NCBI GenBank assembly: GCA_950106755.1
Contig: OX467082.1
Span: 18,166,001 to 18,230,000 of the forward strand
Source of the DNA: Climacium dendroides
Taxonomy: Eukaryota > Streptophyta > Bryopsida > Hypnales > Climaciaceae
Length of the DNA stretch: 64,000 bases
Direction of reading: 5' to 3'
Shown: positions 33,560 to 43,680 of the stretch, piece by piece
Layout: the number at the start of each line of letters is the position of its first letter
Position numbering within the stretch: position 1 is the stretch's first letter
Notes under the pieces: model-generated
Seen by the model: the letters and a program-made list of their open reading frames with translations, nothing else
Database searches by the model: none
Told to the model about the DNA's origin: nothing
Position numbers and translations under genes: made by a program

Positions 33560-34020
33560 AGTTGAGGCATAGACAATGTTGTTATATGTAAATTCAACCA
33601 ACATCAAAGATGAAGTTCAGTGATCTTGTTGATAATTGATGATGCAATGTAGATATTGTTTTAATACTTGATTGATGCACTCGGTTTGACCATCAATTTG
33701 AGGGCGAAAACAAAAAAAAGTTTCATATCCACCTTCAAAATTTCAAAGAAGAACTTCCAAAATTTGAAAATAAATTGTGGTCTTCAATCTAAGATGATAT
33801 TGTTCAGTAATCCATGATATCAATGGCTATTTTCCAATAAGAGTCATTTTTTTTCTTCTCAAGTCATTGTTTCATCGCAAGGGACTAAATGTGCCATCTT
33901 TGTTAGTCAATTCAAAATATTATAAATGGTGCCAAAAGAACTTTTTGGTGATAAATTGGTGATAAAATCTATAGAAACCAAAGATCGTGGGTGGTTGGGG
34001 GTATGTAATGATTGTATGAG
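33560..34020 (-). pseudogene. Integrase core of the chromovirus
   Basis: Recognisable rve-type integrase core with all three catalytic positions visible: D in SIDFITNLSPKS (about 33975), D in NNIILD (about 33790, usually SDRG), and E in DGQTECINQVLKQYLHC (about 33650). LTKMAHLVPC and FRPQIDGQTE are strongly typical of Ty3/gypsy. Several stops (after NILN and after IILD) and small shifts break the frame. Confidence 0.8.
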
Positions 34021-34218
34021 TCTATAAGGTTGATGATGTGGATTCTTAAATCTTGAACAAATGTCACAAATGAGTACAAATTATTTGATAGTCTTCAGAA
34101 ATCTCAAGATATGAGTTTTGATGTCTTGTTAAATCTAAAATGTTTAGCGGTAGGAAAATCATGACAAGTTTGAAGGAATCAAAGGTGTAAAGAACCTTTT
34201 AGAATATATAAGCGTTAT

Positions 34219-34735
34219 GAACCCCTAAAGTCCTAAGGCCTCTTTTCCATCAAAAAACACTAAAAACTGTCATTTCTATAGCAATTAGCAAAAAGTAAAA
34301 AAAAAAAAAAGTTTTTTTACATATCTAACTATAGGATCTTGTACTAGACTAGTATAAGAATGTGTGGCAAAAATTTCACAAACTTTGACTACATAGATTG
34401 CAAGATATTTGTGTTTAAAATGAAGGAAATCAATTTTTTTGCACCTTGATCAACTATATTATTTGGCTTAAAACCTTCATAACTTATAATTTTTGCTCTA
34501 AAAATTTTGAATTTATAATGTTATATGATAAATAATTGAGTTGCGATTCTAAAAAAAAAATCAGAAAAAACAAACTTAATTTTCATTCATTAAAAAATTG
34601 TTAAGTAGAAATAGGTTCAAGATTGAAAGAAAATCTAAATTGTTGATAGCTCTAACTTAGAGATGGAATTGGAACACACTAATCTCAGTAGTGTGATTGT
34701 TCTAGTGAGAAATCTGGAAATATATGATGATGAAG
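34219..34735 (+). repeat. R1 repeat copy inserted in the chromovirus
   Basis: Begins (ATG)AACCCCTAAAGTCCTAAGGCC, and tracks the copy at 17864 for about 500 bp (CTATAGGATCTTGTA, AAAAATTGTTAAGTAGAAATAGGTTC, ACACTAATCTCAGTAGTGTGATTGTTC). It lies between the integrase and RNase H coding blocks, where no such sequence belongs, so it is a later insertion. TTAA occurs at 34736-34739 at its far edge; the near edge has lost it. Confidence 0.65.
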
Positions 34736-35002
34736 TTAAAATAAAATAGTGACATGTTTCAACAAGTTTGATGATGATTCAATTAGAGCAAACAAGAAAT
34801 ATTTAAGATTTGTGTAATTTGTGTGATTTGTGTATGTAGTTAGCCAATTAGAAACACTTTCAAGTGAATGATACCATTCTTGAAACAAGTCTACAATAGT
34901 CAAAAGTTCTTTGTTATAAATCTTATATTTAATCTCGATAGCAGAAAAATATTTCGTGTTGAATGTAACTACATGAAGCCTTTCTTTTTCTCTGACTTGC
35001 AA
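34736..35002 (-). pseudogene. RNase H domain of the chromovirus
   Basis: VREKERLHVVTFNTKYFSAIE...YKIYNKELLTIVDLFQEWYHSLE is the standard Ty3/gypsy RNase H block (pattern [40 protein letters not shown]). NLKYFLFALIES matches the NLEYF stretch further on. The segment carries an extra duplicated YTNHTNYTN and ends at an R1 insertion. Confidence 0.85.
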
Positions 35003-35033
35003 TAAAGACTACCCCAAGATGAAGTATGAAGCA

Positions 35034-35321
35034 TCAGTCTCCATATATAATGGTTTGAAAAAGTCCGCATGAATCAAAATTAGAACTATTGTAAAAATAG
35101 ACACAAGATTTTAAAATGCTTTTTTTTGCTTCAATTCCCCATTCAAAGTTGTCTTTGCATGTCAACTGAGTTAGTGGAGTAGCTACTTCAAAATAGTTTT
35201 CGATGATGATACAATAAAAATTAGTAAATATGAGAAAACATTGTACATCACTTACCATTTGAGGAGTTGATAGTTTGAGGAGTTGACATGATAGCTTGAA
35301 TTTTTTTTTGGATCCATCCAT
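35034..35321 (-). pseudogene. Reverse transcriptase thumb/connection segment
   Basis: VSDVQCFLIFTNFYCIIIENYFEVATPLTQLTCKDNFEWG corresponds to the conserved VRSFLGLANFYRRFI..YS..A.PLT.LTRKD..FEW of Ty3/gypsy. It is continuous in one frame for 95 codons. The preceding stretch (GSKKKFKLSCQLLKLSTPQM) overlaps one copy of the duplicated segment. Confidence 0.82.
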
Positions 35322-35462
35322 AAGCCTTTGTTGAAATGATGTATCTCAAAGACTCCACTTGCGGTTGATGAAATACACACATCTTAGTTTGGTGTATAAT
35401 TCATCATCTCATAATTTTTGTACCACAAGTTTTATATATTTTCCATGTTTTTTAACATTCTT
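35248..35462 (-). repeat. Duplicated reverse transcriptase segment, copy A
   Basis: About 215 bp nearly identical to 35983-36201: CACTTACCATTTGAGGAGTTGATAG through CCATGTTTTTTAACATTCTT. On the minus strand it encodes the stretch from the AKN-VKKHGK region to the start of the connection segment. Single-copy in related elements, so one copy is extra. Confidence 0.88.
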
Positions 35463-35982
35463 ATTGAAAACCCCTTTCTCTCCTTGAGTTTTTGTACCAT
35501 TAAGTCTTTAGAGACTTTTGTGAGTCTTTAATCTTTCTTGGTATGTGTTGAGTTGGAAAGTTGGTCTTTTATTGATGCTTGTAAAAAACATACAATGGGA
35601 AAATAATCCCCTTTTATAATTTTCCGCGGCCATAGGGAAGTTTCTAATTTACCTAACCACTTAGTTCAATGGCCATGGGCCCTCTTCTAAAAACCCTAAC
35701 TTCCTAATTACTATGCAACTACTCCCTAACTACCTCCTAGTACCTTCTATATAATTACTATGTACTAATTTAATTATGATGTCCTTTGGTTTCCTTATTT
35801 GTATAAAAATGCCTATCTTCCAAAATTTATAACTCCTTATTGAGAGCTCTTTTTCTCCAATTTCTTGAGAATTCTTGTACATTAAAGTATATGCTTGGTA
35901 TATTTATTCAATTTTGCCAATATCTTGATAAATCATTGGAATTAATTAATTTTTCAAAAGTGTCTAAAATATTAGGTTAACA
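35463..35982. other. 520-bp insert between the duplicated RT segments
   Basis: Contains no reverse transcriptase similarity. It is somewhat less AT-rich in the middle (CCGCGGCCATAGGG near 35624; CCATGGGCCC near 35673). It might be a solo LTR or a piece of another element brought in with the duplication. I found no convincing terminal repeats. Confidence 0.45.
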
Positions 35983-36201
35983 ATCACTTACCATTTGAGG
36001 AGTTGATAGTTTGAGGAGTTGACATGATAGCTTGAATTTTTTTTTTGGATCCATCAATAAGCCTTTGTTGAAAATGATATATCTCAAAGACTCCACTTGC
36101 GGTTGATGAAATACACACTTCTTAGTTTGGTGTATAATTCAACATCTCATAATTTTTATAACACAAGTTTTAAATATTTTCCATGTTTTTTAACATTCTT
36201 A
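35983..36201 (-). repeat. Duplicated reverse transcriptase segment, copy B
   Basis: Second copy of the 35248-35462 sequence, here contiguous with the YLDN motif region (36202-36250), so this is the copy in its original position on the RT palm side. Confidence 0.88.
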
Positions 36202-36869
36202 GAATAGATTAGAATGTTGTCTAGATAGCATATGACAAACTTATACAAAAACTTTAAAAAATATATATTGTTCATTAAATGTTGAAAGATGGTTGGCACA
36301 TTTATAAGTCCAAATGGCATGACATTGTATCCAAAATATCCATATCTTATTCAAAATGCAATCTTTCATTCATCCCTTTATTTTACTTGTACCAAGTTAT
36401 ATACTCTACAAAGATCAACCTTGGTGTAGACTTTGGCTTGTCCAAGTTGATTGAGAAGCCTAGATATCAAAACAATAGGTAATAATTTTTTATTGTCAAT
36501 TTATTTAATTCACAACAATCAATGCACACTCACAAGGATCTGTCTTTTTTCTTCAAAAACAGTATTGCAACTCATACTAGCAACTTACACTACAACAAAA
36601 GCAGTGTTTTATGACTGCAAAATATGACTGCAGTGAGTCGTAAAATCAAAAAATACGACTCATGCAGAAATCACTGTAGATGACTCGGAATATGACTGAC
36701 TCCAATCGTTTAGAAGCAATCGCTTCAGACATCAGTCATATTGGCAGTCATATTTTTCGAGGGGTATAAATACTCATTTTTAGCCATAGTATGCCAACAT
36801 GGCGTATACTTTGACTTTCCTAAGGAAGTCTTAACTTTTTCTTGAGTTGCCCGGGCAAACAAAAAAATC

Positions 36870-37320
36870 CTACGTGGAATATGACTATGGTCAGTCATAT
36901 TTTTGGATGACGTGGAATATGACTGCGGTCAGTCATATTTTTGAATGACGTGGAATATGACTGAAGTGAGTCATATTTTGCAGTGATGTAGAATACGACT
37001 CTCGTCAGTCATATTTTATGGAATATGACTGAGGTGAGTCATATTTTGTAGTAATGTAGAATACGACTCTCGTCAGTCATATTTTATGGAATATGACTGA
37101 GGTGAGTCATATTTTGTAGTAATGTAGAATAAGACTCTCGTCAGTCATATTTTATGGAATATGACTGAGGTGAGTCATATTTTGCAGTGATGTAGAATAT
37201 AACTCTTGGCAGTCATATTTTATGAAATATGACTGAGATGAGTCATATTTTGCAGTGATGTAGAATATGACTTTTGTCAGTCATATTTTATAGAATATAA
37301 CTTCTGTGAGTCATATTTTT
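36870..37320. repeat. Subterminal TGAGTCA/TCAGTCATATT array (68-bp higher-order unit)
   Basis: GAATATGAC starts at 37021, 37089 and 37157, with a related start at 37224, a 67-68-bp unit that alternates GACTGAGGTGAGTCATATTT with GACTCTCGTCAGTCATATTT. The left part (36870-36960) has simpler 38-bp units. It is homologous to the array in copy 1 but amplified differently, which implies independent expansion after the copies separated. Confidence 0.85.
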
Positions 37321-37994
37321 GGCTTCATGAAGTTGCAAGTAGTTTCCAATGTCTTTGTTTCAACTTTTGATGCATGTATATACAATTAAAGAAATGAAAG
37401 GTTAGTTTTTAGTGATTGAACAACAAAGCCTAACCTTCAAAGACTTACAAAAACACAAAATATTTAGCTCAAGTTTAGGATAGAAAGAATAAGATTAATG
37501 ATGGAAGAAACAAGAAAAAGAAGATAAGTATTAAGAGTTAACAAGAATCAAAAGTTAAAATGCAACAAGGAATAAAAAAAAACTAAGACACAACAAGAAA
37601 CAAGAAGCAACATAAAACAAGAAACAACAATTAAAACACAATATGAGGCAATAATTAAGACATAAGAACAAAGAAAAAGCAACAACTAAGACACAAGAAA
37701 AAACAAGAAGCACCAACTAAGACATAACAAGAAACAACAAGAAATGAGAGTATAGATACAACAAGAACAAAAAAGAAGCAAGAACTATAAAACAAGAGGA
37801 AACAAAAAAAAGAGAACTAGGAAGAAGAAAGAGTTCAAATGCAAGAGAAAGAAAGAATTTAGATGCAACAAGAAGAAACAAGAAGCATGAACTAGAGAGC
37901 AACAAGAAACAAGAGTTAAGATGCAACAAAAAGCAACAACAAGTGAGAGCTAAGAGACAATAAAAAGTAAGAAAGAAGAGCCACAAGAAGTGAC

Positions 37995-38165
37995 GGTTAG
38001 GGTTCCAGAACCCTAAAAAGTGGCGGCTAGGGTTTCAAAACCCTAAAAAATGGCAGCTAAGGTTTCAAAACCCTAAAAAATGACGGCTAGGGTCTCAAAA
38101 CCCTAAAAAAGTGGTGACTAGGATTCAAAATCCAAAAAAGTAGGTGACTAGGATTTCAAAATTTT
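37995..38165. repeat. Telomere-like hairpin array in CACTA copy 2
   Basis: TTAGGGTTCCAGAACCCTAA, then TAGGGTTTCAAAACCCTA repeated with AAAAAATGGCGGC spacers, about five units, decaying to TAGGATTTCAAAATTTTA. Same position and order as in copy 1. Confidence 0.85.
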
Positions 38166-39025
38166 AAACAATGACTTCTCTATATTTTTCTGGAATTGCC
38201 CAAATTTTTCTTGAATTGCCCAAAACAAAAAAAAATCACTATTATATGAAAATATTAGTGATAATATGACTCAATGTTCCCAAACATGTTCCCTACGTTC
38301 CCTATGAAGTACTTTGGTATTCCTAATGGCCGTATAGTATACGCTTGTGACGTACAAGGCGTAAAAATGACTGACAATCATATTCTGCAGTCATATTTCT
38401 CCCCAAAGTGTTGGCCTTCAAGAATATGACTGCAAGCAGTCGCCAGTCATCCTCAGTCATAATTCTGCAGTCATAAAACACTGCCATTGTTGTAGTGTTA
38501 GAATGTCAAATAAAGTCAATATAATTCTTCTATGCAAAAAGCTCAAACTACAACAAATTGTAGATTGGACCAAATGATGGCTAGGCCCTGTCTTGAAGAT
38601 CAATGGCACAATTGTATAGATAATGTTTTGATAAGATGTCAACATTTTTTTTCTACATATAACCAAAAATTATTTTTATTGATTTGGGACGTTTGTTGAA
38701 GTAGTGTTTTGCTCTTGTGTCGGGGTTGCATAGATAGCAAACAAAGTATTATTTTTAGCAAGATTTTAGCAGCTTCTATTAAAAGCTCTTGCTCCAATAA
38801 ATAAGGATTTAATAGTTGGAGTTTTTCTAATAGGTTTCATCAAAAGAGATTCTATTGGAAATGATAATTTTTGCAAATTTCCAATCTATTGACAAATTAT
38901 ACCTTTCAAGTTAAGAAAGGCCCAAAATAATAGGATTGGAAGGGAATTTAAGAATATTGAATACAACTAAACTTCTATGGCCATCAAGCAAAACTTTTAA
39001 TGGTGTAGTTTCATGAGTGACATTT

Positions 39026-39280
39026 CTAGAAAACAATGGTTGACCATCTATGACTTCTACATATACACAACTGATTTTTTACTAGAGGAATCTTATAAAG
39101 TCTTATAAATTTTTCATTTAAAAAACAAGTTGAAGTTCCAAAATCTAACAATGCAAATGTTTGGAGCTTTTGAGGACCAAAAATTAAAGGTATAGTAAAG
39201 TAATGAGAAAATTCACCAAAAAAGTGAGGACCTAGATTGGCTTGTAGTATAGAAGACTCTAGCCACATGGTTTCTATCAT
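39026..39280 (-). pseudogene. Aspartic protease of the chromovirus
   Basis: LQTFALLDFGTSTCFLNEKF followed by IRLYKIPLV matches the retroelement aspartic protease start (A-L-(I/L)-D-S-G-(A/T)-xx-F-(I/L)-xxxF). The usual DSG(A/T) is DFGT here, so the catalytic Asp is kept but the adjacent Ser is lost. Open for 84 codons. Confidence 0.78.
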
Positions 39281-39299
39281 AGCTAAACATCTTCTTTTT

Positions 39300-40080
39300 T
39301 ATGACAATTGTCTAAAGATTTTGTAACCATATTCTCCACATTATAGAGAAAAATCTTTGTTAAGGAAAAGTCATTTCACTTGTGCAAATATTGACTTGAA
39401 TCATATCACATCAATTTACATATCTTTTAGTCATGATTGTAAACTTGAAATGGTTGATAACGTGCCTGCTTGAGAAGAATATGATTTTGGTGAAGTCTAC
39501 AAACATTGATCTTAACTTCATTGAAGCAATTGATTGTTTCATTTCATAGCTTGACTTATTTCTTCATTGAGTATTTGTGAATCAAGCAGTGATAACAATA
39601 AATCCTTCATGCCATCTCCTAGTCTCTAATGAAATTGACTTGTAAGTGTTTTTTATTCCAATTGATGTTACAAGCTAATTGCTTGAACTTTGATGCATAC
39701 ACGGAGACAAAGTGGGATCCTTATTGTAAAGAATGGATCTTCTTTGTTGTCTATTGAATCTTATTATATACTCCAAAAGCTTCTACAACTAGGTCAACTT
39801 ATGAATCATTTGTTGAATACCATTGAGGTGCAAGAGAAATGATGAGATGAATTTGATTCACAAATCCTCAAAACTTTAAAAGTGAAGCATCAAATTTCTC
39901 AATAAGGTTGATTCTTGGTACTTTGAAAGTTGAGGTACTCAGAATGAGATTCTAAGCAGTTGAATTCTTTAAATGAATTGAAGTACATGGAATAGGTTGA
40001 GATGCTCCAATTGATCTTTAATCAATGTTGAACTTTGTAGCAAAGTCTTCAATATGATTTGTCTTCATTGACATGGCTTC
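39300..40080 (-). pseudogene. Gag remnant of the chromovirus
   Basis: Read in shifting frames on the minus strand: FVNQIHLIISLAPQWYST (about 39860-39800), then KKIHSLQ-GSHFVSVYASKF and KQLACNINWNKKHL (about 39750-39650), a standard Ty3/gypsy Gag pattern (RQGSxxxSVYASEFRQLACDINW). A weak zinc-knuckle trace (CGEYGYK) occurs near 39330-39370. Heavily interrupted. Confidence 0.7.
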
Positions 40081-40881
40081 AATGACTTTTTGAAAAACCT
40101 CTAACTTTTATTCAACTAAATCAATCACACTAGTATCTTTGCCCCTATCATCCTAGTTCACTCAACAAATCTTAAAAAAAAACTTTTATAAAGGATAAAA
40201 CTAATTTCGAGATTGGTAATCCACAAGATCTAAATATTTAAAATTCATTCTACAAAGAAGGGTAATCTATACTAAATAAAAAATACTTAATGAAAAAAAT
40301 CCAATACTAGTTTAAAGGAAGATAATCCACAACCTCTAAATACTCAAATATTTTTGCAAAGAGGGATAATCTACACTCAAATCAAGAAAGATTAAGTTTT
40401 AATATTATTTTAGTAGTAATTAGTAAATAATAAACCCAAATACTAACTATTTTCAACCTTGGTTGTATTGAAATACAATAACATGACAAAAAAAAACCAA
40501 TACTCACAATACCTCTTAAATTTTAAATACTAATAACTTTTGGAGAATTAACCTAAATTTTGATTTCTAAGAAGAAAGTATTAAAAAACTTCAATGAGAG
40601 TCTACCCACCAAATTTCAAATTAATCCAACATTCTGTCCATATTCTATGACAAGAAAACTTAAAGCAAAATGTCTTTAATACCTCCAAAACTTTAAACAC
40701 TCATAACTTTTAGAGAAATAGTTCAAATTCCGATTTTTAAAAAGGAGATGGTAAAGATCTTCAATAGAAATCTATTCAACATGATTCAAACCCATCTAAT
40801 ACTTTATCTATATGTTATGACTAAAAAATTGAGAGTAAAAATTCTGTAAAGCATAATTTAATTAAATGAAGTCTTATCAAA
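40081..40881. other. Chromovirus 5' internal region, decayed
   Basis: Between Gag and the 5' LTR. No frame can be followed. AACCTTAAATACT / CTCATAACTTTTGGAGA words repeat loosely (40490-40760), possibly a local duplication. A primer-binding site cannot be confirmed; TTTGATAAGAC on the minus strand next to the LTR is at best a degraded version. Confidence 0.4.
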
Positions 40882-41270
40882 CTATTATGGACATCGTAAA
40901 TAAATGATAACTAGAGGTTCTCCAAGGCAAGATTGAGGTTTTAGATTTCAAGAAAGAATATATTATATATTTAGAATAAAAGATGCAAAAGATGTGATGT
41001 TGAAATTAATAATTACTTTAGTCTTGACTGCTATCTAAAATGCCTCTTGAGAGGCTTTATCTATGAAGCTCTTTAAGAGGCTTCCTGCTGCTTTAGAGGC
41101 TCCTTTTTAAATCTAAAAATCCTCTCAAGATCCTTTTTGCTACTAACAAATTCCTTGCTAGATTTGAAAATCTTTTCATGAAGTTTTTTTTAATTGAGAA
41201 GCTTTTAAAAAAAATTCTATCACATAGAAAAGGTTTTAACATATATGGTAGAACATCTATGACATCCTCC
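40882..41270 (-). repeat. Chromovirus 5' LTR
   Basis: Partner of 32083-32445 (same word order: GATAACTAGAGGTTCTCCAAGGCAAGAT, GATGCAAAAGATGTGATG, CTGCTATCTAAAATGCC, AGGCTTCCTGCTGCTTTA, ATGACATCCTCC). Clear mutational divergence from its partner. Boundaries approximate. Confidence 0.65.
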
Positions 41271-42654
41271 CAAAGAATTGTCATTCTTGTACCATTCTTT
41301 GCAAATAGCTCTATAAGGGTGATATCCTATGTTGGTGGATGTTAATGAATGAATTCAGCAAAAAGTGGTGATGAAGAGGTTAAATGTTACTTCTAGCAAG
41401 CCTAATGAAACCACAATATTTCAATATTGCCAAGATAACTCAATACATGTATTCTATGGAGGAAAAGAGTCCTTGCAATATCTTCTATGGACTTCTAAGG
41501 AATATGAATCTGGAGCTAGACATAAATGTCAATATTTTTTGTAAGCACTAGTCTACATGGTAAATCTCATGCCAATGTACTACAAATTAACACTATTTTT
41601 TGCTAACATAGTAATAGCATCTATCTTAAAGACCTTAAGAATGATTTTTTTCCCATCATCCATAGACCATCCCAATTTGATTCATGCCTCTTCAATCCAA
41701 TTATCTAGACCAAAACCAAGAAACTAAAATATTTGCTAACCAACCAAAATGTCATAGTTGATCATGTTAGTGATTACACAATATAGCGACAATTGTGAAG
41801 AAAGTGACCTATGCATGCCCAATGTATAACATCAAATACAATGGTTGCCTAACATAATTAGTGGTACACTTGTAACAAAAGTGACTATGGTGAATAGAAA
41901 AGGCTCAAGGTTTATTGCAATGCAATCTAATTCTTTGGCAAATTGCTTACTAATCAAGACTAGTTAAGTGCCAAAATCCATCATCATCTGTAATAGCATA
42001 GCACAAGTAGTATTGTCACCCACACAAATGACAATAAGAATGTAACTAGTTGTCATTGACCAACTATACCATACACTACTAGGATTTGAGTGTTTTATGA
42101 CTGCAAAAATATGACTCAGGATGACTGGAGACTACTCGCAGTCATATTTTTGGATTCCAAAACACTTGGAAAAAACATGACTGCAAATATGATTGCCAGT
42201 CATATTTTTGGATTCCAAAACACTTGGAAAAAACATGACTGCAAATATGATTGCCAGTCATATTTTGCCTTTGTACTTCATGGGTGTATAGTATACATGC
42301 ATGGAGAACGGCAAAATATTTTTTAGGAAACCGTAGGGAACGTATTATAGGAACACCAGTCATATTTGTCAATCGTATTTTTGCATATATGACAATATGC
42401 AGTCATATTCTATAGTCACATTTTTGTAAGTTCACATTTTTGTTGAAGTTTTTTTTTCCGGGCAACACCCTAAAAATTTGGGCAACCTAAAAAAATGTAA
42501 ATAAATTATTGCTCAAAATTGTAAAATCGTAGCTTTTGTTTTTTAGAGATCTTGAAATCCTAGCCGTCATTTTTAGGGTTTTAAAACCCTAGCCGCCACT
42601 TTTTAGGGTTTCAAAACCCTAGCCGCCACTTCATATGCTTCATCTTCTTGCTTT

Positions 42655-43275
42655 TCAACTCTTGTTTCTTCTTCCTCCTTTTGTTTTTTGAAGTTCTAAT
42701 TGTTGTGTTGTCTTTTAGTTGTTGTTTAGTTGTTGTTTTCTAACTCTTGTTTTTTCTTCCTTCTCTTATTTTTTGAAGTACTAATTGTTGTGTTGTTGTG
42801 CTTTGGTTGTTGTATTGTTGTTTTCTAACTCTTGTTTTTTCTTCCTTCTCTTATTTTTTGAAATACTAATTGTTGTGTTGTTGTGCTTTGGTTGTTGTAT
42901 TGTTGTTTTCTAACTCTTGTTTTTTCTTCCTTCTCTTGTTTTTTGAAGTACTAATTGTTGTGTTGTTGTGCTTTGGTTGTTGTATTGTTGCTTTCTAACT
43001 CTTGTTTCTTCTTCCTCTTTTTATTTTTTGAAGTTCTAATTGTTGTATTGTTGTGTTTTAGTTGTTATTTCTTAGTTGTTACTAATCTATTGTTGCTTCT
43101 TACATCTTATTTGTTGTTAATTTGTTGTTGTTTCATAGTTGTTAATTTGTTGTTGCTTTATAGTTGTTGCTAATCTTTTATTGCATCTTCACTTGTCTTA
43201 TTTTTACTTCTTATTAGTTTTTAGTTTTAATTTTTGTTGTCTCTTGTTATATCTTAGCTTTTACTTCTTACCTTC
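42655..43275. repeat. Pyrimidine-rich TTGTTGTTTTCTAACTCTTG array
   Basis: Reverse-complement counterpart of the purine arrays in copies 1 and 2. It has about four regular units here of about 90 bp (TTTTTTCTTCC...TTGTTGTGTTGTTGTGCTTTGG). The open frames at 42955-43351 (+) are Leu/Cys-rich low-complexity products of it. Confidence 0.8.
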
Positions 43276-43294
43276 TTCTAGTACTAACTTGAAC

Positions 43295-43680
43295 AAAAAA
43301 ATGACTCACGATAGTCATATGCTTCATCAACCAAAATATGACTCCCGATAGTCATATGTTGCATCAACCAAAACATGACTCATAACAGTTATACTCCATA
43401 TCACTTAGGATATGACTCACAACAGTTATACTCCATATTACTTAAAATATGACTCAAAATATGACTCACAACAGTCATACTTCATATTACTTAAAATATG
43501 ACTCACTGCAGTCATACTCCATATCACTTAAAATATGATTCAAAATATGACTCACCATGGTTATATTCCATATTCTTTAGAATATAACTCTTTATAGTCG
43601 TATTGCATATCACTCAAAATATGACTTATCACAATGACATTCCACATTAGCCAAAATATGATTGGACACAGTCACATGCC
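43295..43680. repeat. Subterminal TGACTCA array in CACTA copy 3
   Basis: AAAATATGACTCAC(A/G)ACAGT(C/T)ATACTCCATATCACTT units of about 38-40 bp, roughly ten copies, equivalent to the TGAGTCA arrays of copies 1 and 2 in reverse orientation. Confidence 0.83.

Larger units (their letters stand above)
36588..38497 (+). mobile_element. CACTA element copy 2 (1.9 kb, TTA duplication)
   Basis: CACTACAACAAAAGCAGTGT at 36588 pairs with the right-end complement CACTACAACAATGGCAGTGT from 38497. The TTA flanks are identical (36585-36587; 38498-38500). It is collinear with copy 1: palindromic TGAGTCA array, purine-rich array (about 37500-37980), telomere-like hairpins (37995-38150), and a right end with GTTCCCTATGAAGTA. 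It inserted into the reverse transcriptase of the chromovirus, so it is younger. No transposase. Confidence 0.88.
36202..38680 (-). pseudogene. Reverse transcriptase palm, split by CACTA copy 2
   Basis: The minus strand near 36240-36200 reads FVICYLDNILIYSKN, the YxDD active-site block with the second Asp replaced by Asn. LLNQLGQAKVYTKVDLCRVYNLVQV (about 36460-36385) carries the first catalytic Asp (KVD). VAILFLKKKDRSL and CIDCCELNKLTIKNYY lie at about 36560-36500. The block then breaks at 36584, exactly where the CACTA element begins. The preceding part (AIDLQDRA-PSFGPIYNLL, NYIDF) lies on the far side, at about 38500-38620. The frame has several stops. Confidence 0.82.
32083..41270 (-). mobile_element. 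Decayed Ty3/gypsy chromovirus, minus strand
   Basis: A long terminal repeat retrotransposon reading from high to low coordinates: LTR (about 40882-41270), gag (about 39300-40080), protease (39026-39280), reverse transcriptase (38680-38500, then 36584-35034), RNase H (34736-35002), integrase (about 33560-34020), chromodomain (about 32960-33150), LTR (about 32083-32445). The order PR-RT-RH-INT and the chromodomain identify a chromovirus. It has many stops and frameshifts and three interruptions: a CACTA element (36588-38497), a duplicated RT segment around a 520-bp insert (35248-36201), and an R1 copy (34219 to about 34735). Not functional. The LTRs have diverged noticeably, so the insertion is old. 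Confidence 0.85.

Noticed and set aside
36279..36482. 67-codon plus-strand open frame
   Set aside because: Antisense of the reverse transcriptase palm.
40850..40885. Primer-binding site for initiator tRNA next to the 5' LTR
   Set aside because: Only a degraded resemblance (TTTGATAAGAC on the minus strand); too weak to annotate.
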